From Bog-532 sp963742865 (GTDB lineage: Bacteria; Actinomycetota; Actinomycetes; Streptosporangiales; Streptosporangiaceae): DNA of 64,000 nt. The translations under genes were made by a program, and so were the position numbers. The first letter of the stretch is position 1, and every line of letters starts with the position of its first letter. The stretch spans positions 62,001-126,000 of the forward strand of contig CAVUNW010000006.1 of NCBI GenBank assembly GCA_963742865.1. The letters are read 5' to 3'. Below are positions 34,471 to 43,567 of the stretch, in pieces. Under the pieces are notes generated by a model, which was given only the letters and a program-made list of their open reading frames with translations, had not been told where the DNA came from and searched no databases.

Positions 34471-35274
34471 TCAGGCGGAGCGCGCCGGGATGAGGCCGTG
34501 GTAATCCGCGGGCAGCTCGACGGTTACGTCGTACCATTCGTCGGGGCCGGCCGCTTCCGCCAGGGTGGCGAAGACGGCCCGCACGTGCTCGAAGGTCTCG
34601 GTGTAGAGGCCGGCCTCGTCAACGTCGGCGCCCTCCCGCTGGGCCACCCGCCGCAGGAATTCCCCGAGCGGCATCCGGTGTGCGCCCGGCCCGGTGGAGG
34701 ACGCGCCCCGGCGCAGCGGCGGGTGCAGCAGCGGATCCAGCCGCGTGATGAGGTCCTCGACCTGGCCGCCGGCGATCCGCTCCGCCAGCGTCTCGAGCAC
34801 CGCGTCGGTGATACGCCGGGCGGCCGGCTCACCGGCGCCGAGCCGGTGCGCGACGCGGCCCCAGAACTGGCTGGCCGGCATGATGTCCACGTACCTGTTC
34901 TGCGCCTCGGCCAGCAGCGGATCAAGACTGCGCGGGAGGACGGCGGCCATGTGCGCGACCACGTCCGGGCTGAGCGCCCGGCCGAGCGCGAAAAACACGG
35001 CCCGCGCGTGCCGGAGGGCCGTTTCGGTGCCGGTGCCCTCGCGCTGGGCCACCCGGTCCAGGAACTCATCGAGGCCGAACTTCTCCGGCTCGGTCTCGGT
35101 GTGGATCCACGGATGCAGCTCGGCCGGCAGCTGCTGCAGGATGTGGCGGTCCTCGTCGCGCGGGAGCCGCTCGGCCAGCGTCTGCAGCGTCGCCTGCGTG
35201 GCGCGCTCGGCTGTCTCTGCGCTCAGGCCGCCGGATGCCTGCCGGACTACCTCGATGAACTCCTCGTACTCCAT
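34471..35274 (-). CDS. DUF2267 double-domain protein
   Basis: A 267-residue protein made of two DUF2267 repeats. The first (residues 1-125) has YEEFIEVVRQASGGLSAETAERATQATLQTLAERLPRDEDRHILQQLP and FLDRVAQREGTGTETALRHARAVFFALGRAL. The second (about 135-267) repeats the pattern with RITDAVLETLAERIAGGQVEDL and FLRRVAQREGADVDEAGLYTETFEHVRAVFATL. The family is of unknown role and common in actinobacteria. GGAGG is seven bases before the ATG at 35274; the frame extends further upstream without support. Confidence 0.88.
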   Translation of the reverse strand: MEYEEFIEVVRQASGGLSAETAERATQATLQTLAERLPRDEDRHILQQLPAELHPWIHTETEPEKFGLDEFLDRVAQREGTGTETALRHARAVFFALGRALSPDVVAHMAAVLPRSLDPLLAEAQNRYVDIMPASQFWGRVAHRLGAGEPAARRITDAVLETLAERIAGGQVEDLITRLDPLLHPPLRRGASSTGPGAHRMPLGEFLRRVAQREGADVDEAGLYTETFEHVRAVFATLAEAAGPDEWYDVTVELPADYHGLIPARSA

Positions 35275-35357
35275 TCCCGCCCTCCAGTAGTGCGATGAGC
35301 CTGAACAGCCGGAAACCAGCATTGGGCCGCCGCCGCGGCTACGTATCCCCCGTCCGG

Positions 35358-36263
35358 CTAGCTTGCATCCCCCCGTCCGGCTAGATGGCGCGGGACGTAT
35401 CGGGCGGAAGGCCGGCGCCGTAAGCGCTCGACGGGCGTGAGGAGCCCGGTCAGGATGCGGGTCAGGGTGCGGTCGAAGAGGGGCAGTGAAGGCTCTGTGG
35501 TGCCCGGCTCCCGGGAGGCGCCGTTGGCCCGGTCCGCGCCATCTGTTACGCGGGTGCGATCAGTATGGCGGGCGCCGTCGGCTGGGGGGGTGCCGCTGGC
35601 CTGGCCGGCTAGTGCCGCGGCCAGGCGCGGGTGCTGGCCGTCGGCGGCGAACCCGAGCAGGTAGCCGGCTAGCGCGCTCTGCCATTCGGCCATCTCCTGC
35701 CCGGCCCGCCGCTGGTCGACCTCGGTGCCCACGAGCAGCCGGACGATCCCGGTGAAGATGGCGACGGTCTCCAGCTTGGCGGGGGCGCCGAGCCCAGTGC
35801 CGTCCAGGACGGCGAGCACATATTCCACATAACGGACTGCGTTCGGGCCCGGGACGCCCACAGCCGAAGGAACGTCGAGCAGCCACGGGTGGCGCAGGTA
35901 AATCGCCCGTGCCTGATGAGCCAGCCGGATCAGATCGGCGACCGGCTCCCCCGAGACGGGCCCGGCGAAGGAGAACTCGCCGCCCACGTCGTCCTGCATC
36001 AGCTCGATGACCTCGTCGCGGGACCGGACGTAGCGGTAGAGCGAGGCGGGGGCGGCCCCGATGGCCGCGGCGACGGAACGCATGGTCACCGCGGCCAGGC
36101 CGCCCTCGTCGGCCAGGGCGGCGCCGACCCGGGCGATCTCGGCGCGGCTGCGGGCGGGAACGGGCCCGCGGGCCGAGCGCTCCGGCCGCAGCCAGATGCT
36201 CGGCGGCTGGGCGGCGGCCGCCGTCTCCGTCTTCATCCCCGCCTTGCCTTTCATTGCGAACAT
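35358..36263 (-). CDS. TetR-family regulator
   Basis: A TetR regulator of about 300 residues. DNA-binding domain: AEIARVGAALADEGGLAAVTMRSVAAAIGAAPASLYRYVRSRDEVIELM; the C-terminal domain matches the TetR_C actinobacterial type (ARAIYLRHPWLLDVPSAVGVPGPNAVRYVEYVLAVLDGTGL). Starts at 36263, 36254 and 36236 are all possible; the last has AAGG near it. The Ala/Asp-rich stretch before the C-terminus is probably disordered. It is divergent from the alpha/beta hydrolase gene at 36348, its likely target. Confidence 0.83.
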   Translation of the reverse strand: MFAMKGKAGMKTETAAAAQPPSIWLRPERSARGPVPARSRAEIARVGAALADEGGLAAVTMRSVAAAIGAAPASLYRYVRSRDEVIELMQDDVGGEFSFAGPVSGEPVADLIRLAHQARAIYLRHPWLLDVPSAVGVPGPNAVRYVEYVLAVLDGTGLGAPAKLETVAIFTGIVRLLVGTEVDQRRAGQEMAEWQSALAGYLLGFAADGQHPRLAAALAGQASGTPPADGARHTDRTRVTDGADRANGASREPGTTEPSLPLFDRTLTRILTGLLTPVERLRRRPSARYVPRHLAGRGDAS

Positions 36264-36347
36264 TGTACTCAGTCATCTAATCTGGAGAAAACAGCGAACG
36301 CCGATCGCAGTCCGGCGGGGCCCGCGTGGCCTGAAGGGAGAAGGCCG

Positions 36348-37331
36348 ATGACCAATACAGGCAGAACCCGGTCGTGGGAGACCGCGTGGACGCCGACCGA
36401 GTTCGCGCGGGGCGGCGGCGTGGATATCGCCTACGACCGGCTAGCCGGGTCCGAGGGCGAGCCGCTGCTGCTGATCATGGGGCTCGGGGTCTCCAGGTTC
36501 TGGTGGCCGACAGGGCTGGCCCAGGCGTTCGCCGATCAGGGGTTTGCCGTGGCCCGCTACGACCAGCGCGACGCCGGGCAGTCCAGCCGGATGCCGGACA
36601 GCGGCGGCAGCAACCCGTTCACGGCCGTCATACGCAAGCGGGGCGCCTACAGCTCGGAGGACATGACCGATGACGCGGTGGCGGTGCTGGACGCGCTGGG
36701 CTGGGAGCGGGCGCACGTTTTCGGCGCGTCCCTGGGCGGGGTGATCGCGCAGCGGCTCGCGCTCCGCCACCCGGACCGGGTGCTGAGCGTGGTGGCCGCC
36801 GCGTCCCTGCCGAGCGACGTGTCCGGCCTCGGCGGCGGCCGGTACGTGCGTTTCGGCTTGCTGGCCCGGCTCGCGCGGGCGAAGTTCCCGAGGGCCGGGA
36901 GGGTGACATCGCGCTCGGGCTCATGCTGGCCCGGGCCGTCGCGGGGCCGGCCTATCCGTTCGACGAGGACGCGGCGCGGGAGTGGATCGAGCGGGAGGTC
37001 GACCAGGGGCCGCGGGACCAGAAGGCACAGAGCAGGCAGGCCGGCGCGCCCTGGCACGGGGGGAAGCTCCGTGACCTGCACAAACCCGTCCTCGGTCCTG
37101 CATGGCGACCAGGACCCGATCCTCCGGGTCAGCGCGGCCCGGGCCACGGCGAAGGCCATCGACGGCGCGCGCCTGGTGATCCTGCCGGGCGCCGGGCACG
37201 ATCTGCCGGAGCCACTGTGGCCGGTAATTGCCCGGGAGGTCCGGGACCTGGCCGGCCGCAGCCACGCGGCCGCGGCTACGAACGCGCCTCCGCCACCGGG
37301 GCTGGCTGCGCATCTACGCCGTCCGGGGTAA
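36348..37331 (+). CDS. Alpha/beta hydrolase with an internally shifted segment
   Basis: An alpha/beta hydrolase of 327 residues: HG-oxyanion segment LLLIMGLGVSRFWW, nucleophile elbow VFGASLGGVIAQRLAL, and C-terminal SVLHGDQDPILRVSAARATAKAIDGARLVILPGAGHDLPEPLW with the catalytic Asp and His. Between about 36893 and 37090 the frame is shifted: the expected IALGLMLARAVAGPAYPFDE reads in the neighbouring frame because one G is missing near 36893, and an extra G near 37085 restores the original frame. The frame is therefore nominally open but about 65 residues are garbled. GGGAG precedes the ATG. Divergent from the TetR gene. Confidence 0.75.
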   Translation: MTNTGRTRSWETAWTPTEFARGGGVDIAYDRLAGSEGEPLLLIMGLGVSRFWWPTGLAQAFADQGFAVARYDQRDAGQSSRMPDSGGSNPFTAVIRKRGAYSSEDMTDDAVAVLDALGWERAHVFGASLGGVIAQRLALRHPDRVLSVVAAASLPSDVSGLGGGRYVRFGLLARLARAKFPRAGRVTSRSGSCWPGPSRGRPIRSTRTRRGSGSSGRSTRGRGTRRHRAGRPARPGTGGSSVTCTNPSSVLHGDQDPILRVSAARATAKAIDGARLVILPGAGHDLPEPLWPVIAREVRDLAGRSHAAAATNAPPPPGLAAHLRRPG

Positions 37332-37591
37332 GCACGCAGCCGTCGACGGTGACCGTCTCGCGGGGCCGGCCGCCGGGCGAATCGCGTGACGGGGAGCGAA
37401 AGGCCAGCGTTCTGCCGCCGGCACGGCCGGGCGGGAAGCCGGGGCCCGGGGCGGGAAGCCGGGGCTGGACGGGGGCCCGGGGCCGGCCTGCGGAGGGTGG
37501 CGAGGACGGGGGCGGCGGGGTGGCAGGTCCGGATGGCGGGACGGAGGGGCGCGGCGGGGGCGATGCGGCGGTCCACGCGGTTGACGAGCAG

Positions 37592-37849
37592 GTTCGGGCG
37601 CCCCCGGAGGGCTTCCTGGCAGCGGAACCGGCAGGTCGTGCAGGCCCCGGCCTGGGCCCGGCGGCGGCGGATCATGCGCGCGGTCCAGATCAGCGCGACG
37701 GCGACGGCGGCTTCCGCGCCCAGCAGCAGGGCGATTTCCGTCCCCAGGCCGACCACGCTGAGGAAATGCAGGATCGCCTTATGCCAGACCAGGTAGACGG
37801 CAAGGCCGATAACGGCGAGCGTGCCGGTTCCGGGGAGGTAGCAGACCAT
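37592..37849 (-). CDS. Small two-helix membrane protein with CxxC motif
   Basis: Starts MVCYLPGTGTLAVIGLAVYL, with two hydrophobic helices (through LLLGAEAAVAVALIWTARMI), then RRRRAQAGACTTCRFRCQEAL with a CTTCRFRC cluster. Short membrane proteins with this tail occur in actinobacterial plasmids and integrative elements near transfer genes, but no integrase, Rep or Tra gene is seen here. The frame has no stop near the end of the conserved part and continues antisense to the hydrolase gene to 36647, so the 3' end given is approximate. Confidence 0.5.
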
Positions 37850-38004
37850 GAAGTGCTCGCTTCCTGCTGGTGCGGCCCACGGTGACCACCCGCCATGACA
37901 GAGGCACTCAGCGCAATTGTGTATCGCAATTCGCTCGCTGTAAATAACGCATCGCCTTACATATCCCCATACGTATCGGCGCTGTTTCGCTGGTCCCCGG
38001 GCGT

Positions 38005-39008
38005 CTACCCGGCGGCCGGCGCATTCCGGGCAGCGTAGTCGTCGACCTCGGCCTTCCAGCGCTGTTTGGCGTCGTCCGGGGCAAAACAGGCATCAAAGGA
38101 GTTCCGCGCGAGCGTCGCCAGCTGCGCGTCGGTCAGGCCGAGCTCGCGGCGCACGGCCGCAAGGTTGTCATCGATGTAGCCGCCGAAGTAGGCGGGGTCG
38201 TCGCTGTTCAGGCAGACCCGCAGGCCCTCGTCCAGCATGGCGGGAAGCACGTGCGCATCCAGGGCGTCGACCACGCGCAGGGCCACGTTGGACAGCGGGC
38301 ACACCGTGAGCGGGATCTGCTCGTCACGCAGCCGGGCGATCAGGCGCGGATCCTCCATGGCCCGGATCCCGTGGTCGATGCGCTCGGCGGCGAGCTCGTC
38401 CAGGGCTTCCCAGACGTAGCCGGGGCCGCCCTCCTCGCCAGCGTGGGCGACCAGGCGGAGCCGTTCGGCCGCCGCGCGCGCGAAGACGTCGCGGAAGAGC
38501 GAGGGCGGATGGCCGACCTCGGCGGAGTCGAGGCCGACGCCGATGAAGTGCTCGCGGAACGGCAGCGCGGCGGCCAGCGTCTCCCGCGGCCGCGCCGGCT
38601 CCCAGGTCGCGCAGGAAGCACAGGATGAGGTCCGCGGAGACGCCGTGCCGGGCGGCGCCGTCGGCCAGGGCGGCCGACAGTCCCGCCGAACACCGCCTCC
38701 AGGGGGACGCCGTTGGCCAGGTGCGTCTGCGGATCGAAGAAGATCTCCGCGCGCCGCACCCCGCGCGGCGGCGGCGCGGGCCAGGTAGGCCGGGCCAGAT
38801 CGTAGAAGTCGGCTTCGGTGCGCAGCACGGGGAGGTTGGCGTAGTAAAGGTCGAGGAACGACTGGAGGTCGGCGAACCGGTAGCGGCTCCGCAGCTCGCT
38901 GACGTCGGTGGTAGGAAGCGCTACGCCGTTGCGCGCGGCCAGCCGGACCAGCATTTCCGGCTCGAGGGTGCCCTCGATGTGGATGTGCAGTTCCGCGGTC
39001 GGCAGCAC
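38005..39008 (-). pseudogene. Adenosine/adenine deaminase family protein, several frame breaks
   Basis: An adenosine-deaminase superfamily enzyme (zinc TIM barrel, deaminates a purine). It begins with GTG at 39008: LPTAELHIHIEGTLEPEMLV, where HIH binds zinc. The next block RRAEIFFDPQTHLANGVPLEAVFGG follows after a shift near 38780. A second shift near 38690 leads to LSAALADGAARHGVSADLIL. A third near 38600 leads to EPARPRETLAAALPFREHF, LVAHAGEEGGPGYVWEAL and VCPLSN, with LNSDDPAYFGGYI holding the catalytic zinc Asp. All breaks are one base. The NSDDPAYFGGY form is typical of the adenine-deaminase subgroup. Its first bases overlap the MerR gene by a few tens of bases. Confidence 0.78.
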
Positions 39009-39055
39009 GAGCGGGCCGCGGCAGCCGGCCGGCAGGCTCAGCGGCCCAATTAAGC

Positions 39056-39400
39056 TCAGCGGACTCGTCGGTCGGCGGCACAGGCGCCCCCTTCGTCCGG
39101 AGCGGTCGGCCTGACGGTACGCGGCCAGCGCCGGGCGAGTTCGTCCCGTTCGCGGGTGACCGTCGCAAGCCCCTTGCTCCAGTTCGATGATGCGGCGGAT
39201 CGCCGGCAGCGTCATTCCCTCACCCATCATCACTACCACCTGCTGCACGCGGCTGATGTCGTGACGGCTATACCGGCGCTGGCTGCCCGGTGAACGCTGC
39301 GGGGTCACCACCTGGTGGTCATCGATGCGCCGCAGGAACGCCCGCTGAACCCCCAGCATGGCCGCGATCTGACCGACCGTGTAGAAGGGCGCGTGCTCAC
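39056..39400 (-). pseudogene. MerR-family regulator (HspR-like), two frame breaks
   Basis: A MerR/HspR-like helix-turn-helix protein. The GTG at 39400 begins VSTRP; one C is missing, after which FYTVGQIAAMLGVQRAFLRR with QVVTPQRSPGSQRRYSRHDI and ISRVQQVVVMMGEGMTLPAI give the canonical winged helix. A second break after ELEQG (an extra G near 39175) leads to LATVTRERDELARRWPRTVR and a TGA at 39056. Intact length would be about 115 residues, normal for the family. It is transcribed ahead of the deaminase gene with 48 bp between. Confidence 0.7.
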
Positions 39401-39519
39401 CGACACGCCGCCGCTTGAGCCAGCCGGTGCAAGGGTGTGCGACCGGTGTGGCGTGAGATGTGGAGCGACTGGTGCGGCCTTGGTGATGGTGTGGCGGATG
39501 GGGCGGACAGGGTGGACGG

Positions 39520-40630
39520 TCAGCCGTAAGCGTGGCGGAGCAGGGTCCGCCGCAGCGCGGGCAGGAAGCCGATAGCCACGGCCAGGGCCACGATCGCGCC
39601 GCTGAGGTAGGTGCCCGGGCCGCCGTTCAGGCCGGAGCTCGTAGCGTTGATCCCGACCCAGGTCAGGCCGGCGGTCAGGACGCCGAACAGGCAGGCGGCC
39701 ACGGTGGGGACGAAGCCGTCGGGCAGGACGTCGCCGCAGCCAGCCGCGTTTGCGCTGGTACCGGCGCGCCAGGACGTAACCCTCCAGAGGGCGAGGCCGG
39801 GGACCAGAGCGAGCAGCCGCAGGGAGACCGCGTCGCTGCTGTTTTCCAGCATCGCGGCCTGCGCGCAGGAGACGCGCGCCCCGCCAGATGCTCATCCAGT
39901 AGTGGCATGCGGCGGCCGGGATCGGCTCGGAGCGTCGCCGCGTTCCCGCCCACGAACTGGCGGCCCAGCGAACGGTTCATGACGTCAGCGCGACGAGCCC
40001 GCTGCCCGCCACGGCGAGCAGCCGATGCGTCGTCAGCTTCCACGCCGCCATGACGAGCTCACCGAAGACGGCCGCGGGCGGTACCCGGCGGGCGTGCGCG
40101 CGGACGACGGCCCGGACGGAGCCGAAGCTGGAGATGGCCGCCTCCTGCGCTTCCCGCTCGGTCAGCCCGGCCGCGAGTCCCGCGGCCACGGACTCACGCA
40201 GGTGATCTTCGGCTTCGGCGATGATCCGGCGGGCCTCGCGCGGGGTGGTCCGCAGGCTGACGTGCAGCTGGTCCAGGTATTCCTCGACCGGGTCGTCGGG
40301 AAGCGTCACATCGACCACCCCACGCACGGCGCCGAGCCCATGGGAGAAACGGTGCCACTCGGTCTGCTCGGCGGCCAGGGCGGTGGCCCCGGCGCTGGTC
40401 AGCGCGTATACCCGGCGCCGACGGCCGTCCCCCGCGGCCCACGAGCTGCTCAGCAGCTGGGCGTCCTCCAGCCGGTGCAGCGCGGGGTAGATCGTGCCCT
40501 CCGGCAGGTCGAAGGTGCCCTCACTGCGCTCGCGCAGGGCGGAGATGATCGCGTAGCCGTGGGCCGGGCCGGCCGCGAGCACCGACAGCAGGAGCAGGTC
40601 GAGATGACCCTTGATCCGTTCACGATTCAT
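39520..40630 (-). pseudogene. PadR regulator fused to a permease-prefix/membrane domain, frame broken
   Basis: Residues 1-100 are a PadR winged helix (GHLDLLLLSVLAAGPAHGYAII, RSEGTFDLPEGTIYPALHRLEDAQLL, RRRRVYALTSAGATAL). Residues 120-190 are a permease-prefix domain (VEEYLDQLHVSLRTTPREARRI; LTEREAQEAAISSFGS). Membrane segments follow: RLLAVAGSGLVAL, then in other frames MLENSSDAVSLRLLALVPGL and VAACLFGVLTAGLTWVGINA with ALRRTLLRHAYG at the end. The breaks lie near 39980 and 39870. Expected intact length about 370. A PadR-membrane fusion of this kind is known in actinobacteria. The ATG at 40630 abuts an inverted repeat that is likely its own operator. Confidence 0.72.
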
Positions 40631-40662
40631 ACCTCGGAATACTAGGCATAGAACTCCGAGGT
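40631..40662 (-). promoter_or_regulatory. Inverted repeat at the PadR promoter
   Basis: Perfect 8-bp arms ACCTCGGA (40631-40638) and TCCGAGGT (40655-40662) flank a 16-bp AT-richer spacer immediately upstream of the PadR start codon. The spacer contains a possible minus-strand -10 (TAGTAT). The layout fits autorepression by the PadR protein. Confidence 0.6.
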
Positions 40663-40729
40663 GTCCAGAGGTTCGGGGGGGTGCGAGGTGGGGGTGCGGA
40701 GGGTGGAGGCGTAAGGGGGCGCCCTTACC

Positions 40730-41522
40730 TCACAGCGCCAGGCCGCCGTCGACGGGGACGACGGCACCGGTCATGCCGCTGGACCCGTCCCCGGCCAGGA
40801 ACGTCAGCACGGCGGCGACCTCGGCCGGGCCGAGCAGCCGGCCGAGCGGCTGCTGCGGGGCAAACGCCTCGGCCGACGGCAGCCCGTACAGCCGCGCGCT
40901 CTCGTCCAGAATGGGCGTCGCGGTCGAGCCCGGGCTGACCGCGTTGGCTGTGACCCCGGTTCCCCCCAGTTCCACGGCGAGCGCGCGGATGAAGCCCGGC
41001 CACCCCGGCCTTGGCGGCGCAGTAGGCGGCCAGCATGGGCAGCCCGCGGGCCGCGGCGGCGGAGGCGACCGCGAGGAAGCGCCCGTGCCGCGGTTCAGGG
41101 CGGCGCAGCAGCGCGGGCACGGCCACCCGGGCGAGGTTCAGCACCCCGCCGAGATCGATGTCGAGGACGGCCTGCTCCTGGGCAGCCGGCACCTCCCAGG
41201 CGGGGACGCCGCCGGCGATCACCCCGGCGACCGCGAGGGCGGCGTCGAGCCCTCCCCACGTCCGTTCGGTGTCCGCGACCGCCGCGGCCAGGGCGGTCAC
41301 GTCACGCGTGTCCGCCTCGGCAACGGCCACGTTCGGCCCGGCGTCGGCGGCTACCTTCTCCAGGTCGGCGCGGTGGCCGAGCGGGTACGGCAGGGCGGGG
41401 TCGTCCGCGCACCGGTCGACGGCCATGACCCGCCACCCGGTGGCGGCCAGCGCGGAGACCGTGGCGGCCCCGATGCCCCGGGCCGCGCCGGTGACCAGGG
41501 CGACGCGCGGCGGCTCAGTCAC
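40730..41522 (-). pseudogene. Short-chain dehydrogenase of the mycofactocin-associated type, one frameshift
   Basis: An SDR: VALVTGAARGIGAATVSALA (cofactor motif), VAGVIAGG, and SAAAARGLPMLAAYCAAKAGVAG (YxxxK). One extra base near 40990 shifts the remainder, FIRALAVELGGTGVTANAVSPGS and VAAVLTFLAGDGSSGMTGAVVPVDGG, into another frame ending at 40730. The GTG start at 41522 overlaps the mftE stop (GTGA). Mycofactocin-coupled SDRs keep their NAD tightly bound and pass electrons to mycofactocin; the position directly after mftE supports that role. Intact length about 264 residues. Confidence 0.75.
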
Positions 41523-42253
41523 CGGGCCTCCCCCGGGCCGCTCCGGTCACCAGGGCGACGCGCGGCGGCTGAGTCACCGCACCACTCCGCTACGCACGCG
41601 AGCAGGTCCGCGAGCAGGGCAGCGAACACGGCCTCGCCCTCCTCGGCGGACGCCCCGGCCGGATCGCCGAGGACACCGTTGGGGCTGACGGCCTTGACCG
41701 AGGACGAGCGCAGCGCGGGCATCAGTTCCGCGATGGGCGTCGTGTTGCCCGCCCGGGCGCGGTTGTACCGCACCAGCTGCGGGGCCAGGGCCAGCTGCAG
41801 CGACGTCTCGGTGCGCCCGGCGTGGGCGTCGCCGTGCCAGCGCGGCAGCCACGCGTACACGTCACGGGACTCAGCCCGCAGGCGCTGCTCGGCGCGCCGC
41901 ACCGCTTCGGTGTTGCCGCCGTGGGTGGAGACGAGCAGCACCCGCGAGAAGGTCAGGGTGGCGGAACGGCACAGCTCGACGAGCACCAGCTCGACCGCCT
42001 CCTGGCCGATGGAGATCGTCCCGGCGAAGCCTTCGTGCTCGCCGCTCGACCCGTAGGCCAGCGGCGGCGCGACGACGACGCCGGGCCGGGACTCGGCCAG
42101 CCGCGCGCACAGGGCCACCGCGAGGTCGGTGTCGGTGGACAGCGGCAGGTGCGGGCCGTGCTGCTCGGTGGACGCCACGGGCACCGCGAGCAGCGCGCCG
42201 TCGGCGGCGAGATGCGCCGCCTCAGGTGAGGACAGCGCGGCCAGATCGGTCAA
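41519..42253 (-). CDS. mftE: Mycofactocin peptidase MftE (creatininase family)
   Basis: A 244-residue creatininase-family metal peptidase. Metal and active-site segments: VASTEQHGPHLPLSTDTDLAVAL (Glu, His, Asp ligands), GSSGEHEGFAGTISIG, VLLVSTHGGNTEAV and RWHGDAHAGRTETSL. MftE trims the MftC-modified precursor to the valine-tyrosine-derived core. It starts with TTG at 42253, overlapping the stop of the upstream monooxygenase gene by four bases, and its own stop overlaps the following SDR start. It is separated from mftA/mftC by four other genes, so it is an unusual arrangement. Confidence 0.85.
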   Translation of the reverse strand: MTDLAALSSPEAAHLAADGALLAVPVASTEQHGPHLPLSTDTDLAVALCARLAESRPGVVVAPPLAYGSSGEHEGFAGTISIGQEAVELVLVELCRSATLTFSRVLLVSTHGGNTEAVRRAEQRLRAESRDVYAWLPRWHGDAHAGRTETSLQLALAPQLVRYNRARAGNTTPIAELMPALRSSSVKAVSPNGVLGDPAGASAEEGEAVFAALLADLLACVAEWCGDSAAARRPGDRSGPGEAR

Positions 42254-42558
42254 AGCTGGCCTTTAGCGGGATCACCGGCCGGGACCGGCTCGAGGTTGAC
42301 GACCTCCAGTGCTCCGTCCAGCTTGCCCTTGAGGACCGCCTGCAGCTTCTGCAGCGCGGGCGAGCCGCTGTGCGCTTTCAGCGCGGCCGGGCCGGCCCAC
42401 TTCTCGATCATGACAAGCCGTTCGTCGTTCTGGTTCAGTGCGTACAGCTCACAGCCATCCTCATCGTGCACTTGCTCGATGGCGGCGATGAACGCGGCCT
42501 TCACCTCGTCCCGGTGCTCAGGCAGCGGCTTGACGGTGGCCACGGTGATGATGGGCAT
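42250..42558 (-). CDS. Antibiotic-biosynthesis-monooxygenase-domain protein
   Basis: A 102-residue ABM-fold protein (dimeric alpha-beta ferredoxin-like), related to quinol monooxygenases: ITVATVKPLPEHRDEVKAAFIAAIEQVHDEDGCELYALNQND, then RLVMIEKWAGPAALKAHSGSPALQKLQAVL. GGAGG precedes the ATG at 42558. Encoded between the VWA gene (27 bp upstream) and mftE (TTGA overlap), so it belongs to the mycofactocin-region operon. No cofactor site is evident; these enzymes often act without one. Confidence 0.87.
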   Translation of the reverse strand: MPIITVATVKPLPEHRDEVKAAFIAAIEQVHDEDGCELYALNQNDERLVMIEKWAGPAALKAHSGSPALQKLQAVLKGKLDGALEVVNLEPVPAGDPAKGQL

Positions 42559-42585
42559 TGCTCCTCCTTGAGTGGGCGGGCCCGG

Positions 42586-43479
42586 CTAACCGGTGAACAG
42601 TGTGGCCAGGGCCGGGGCGATGTCCCGGTAGCCGCCGGCCAGCAGCATGCGGCCGTGCCCGAGCCGGGCCAGGTCCCGGCCGAGCTCGGCGTCGTGCTCG
42701 CCGGAGGTGTCCAGCAGCACGTCGAGCCTCGGCAGCCGCGCCGCGAACGGCCGCGGGTCCGGGCCGGCGTTGTGCACGCAGTCGGACAGCAGCAGCACCC
42801 GCGCGTCCCGGGCCGGCACCCGGGCCAGCTCCCGCGCCGCGACCTGGAGCGGGAACGCGATGTTGGTGAGGCCCTTGGCCGGGATGCGCAGCATGGTGTC
42901 CAGCACCTGCTGCGGCGGCACGTGCTGGCCAAGGTGGGCCAGCACCGCGGCGTCGGACCAGAACGCGACCACGGCGAGGTCGTCGCGGGCCAGTTCGGCG
43001 GCGAGCGCGCCCACCGTGGCCGCGGCGGTGCGCACGCGCTCGCCGCGCATCGAGCCGGACACGTCGGCCAGCAGCACCACCGAGCGGCGGGTGCGGACCC
43101 GCTCCCGGACGATAATGTCGTCCTCTTCCGGCACCGGGCGCTCGACCAGCTCCTCGATGGTCCGGTCGAGATCGATGTCGTCGGAGCCGCCCCGGTACCG
43201 GACGCTGGCCAGTTCCCCGGTCCCGCGCCGGGCGGTGACGTCGCGGCGCGGACGGGGCACCGCGAGCCGCGCGGCGATCTGCCGGGCGCGGCGCAGGACC
43301 TCCGGGTCGGGAGTGGCCTCGTCCGGGGGCACGGCGAGCAGCGTCCCCTGCTCCCCCGTCACGCCGGGCGCCCCGCTGCCGGGCCGCTGGGGCGGGCGCC
43401 CGGGCGCCCGGCGGTCGCCGGCCAGGATGAGGCCGCCGGAACCACCCCGGCCGGCCTTCGAGCAGTGACGGCTGTTCAT
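42586..43479 (-). CDS. VWA-domain protein (CoxE-like)
   Basis: A 297-residue von Willebrand factor A-domain protein. The MIDAS metal site is DVSGSMRGERV, with the later Thr and Asp ligands in AKGLTNIAFPL and LLLSDCVHNAGPDPRPF. The N-terminal half is charged and Pro/Gly-rich. VWA proteins next to MoxR ATPases form chaperone pairs that mature metal or cofactor enzymes, as in CoxD/CoxE. The N-terminus is uncertain: neighbouring-frame residues LKPLRRRPKVLDEQPSLLEG upstream look coding, so a small frame error near 43450 is possible. The MoxR gene precedes it by 88 bp. Confidence 0.8.
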   Translation of the reverse strand: MNSRHCSKAGRGGSGGLILAGDRRAPGRPPQRPGSGAPGVTGEQGTLLAVPPDEATPDPEVLRRARQIAARLAVPRPRRDVTARRGTGELASVRYRGGSDDIDLDRTIEELVERPVPEEDDIIVRERVRTRRSVVLLADVSGSMRGERVRTAAATVGALAAELARDDLAVVAFWSDAAVLAHLGQHVPPQQVLDTMLRIPAKGLTNIAFPLQVAARELARVPARDARVLLLSDCVHNAGPDPRPFAARLPRLDVLLDTSGEHDAELGRDLARLGHGRMLLAGGYRDIAPALATLFTG

Positions 43480-43567
43480 CCAGGACCTTGGGCCGGCGCC
43501 GCAGCGGCTTCAGCCGCTCATGGCCGGCGGCGCGCCGGTGGATCGGCGTGTCGGCCTGGACCGCTCT

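Noticed and set aside
37592..37849. Integrative or conjugative element suggested by the small CTTCRFRC membrane protein
   Set aside because: No integrase, excisionase, replication or transfer gene, and no tRNA attachment site is visible around it.
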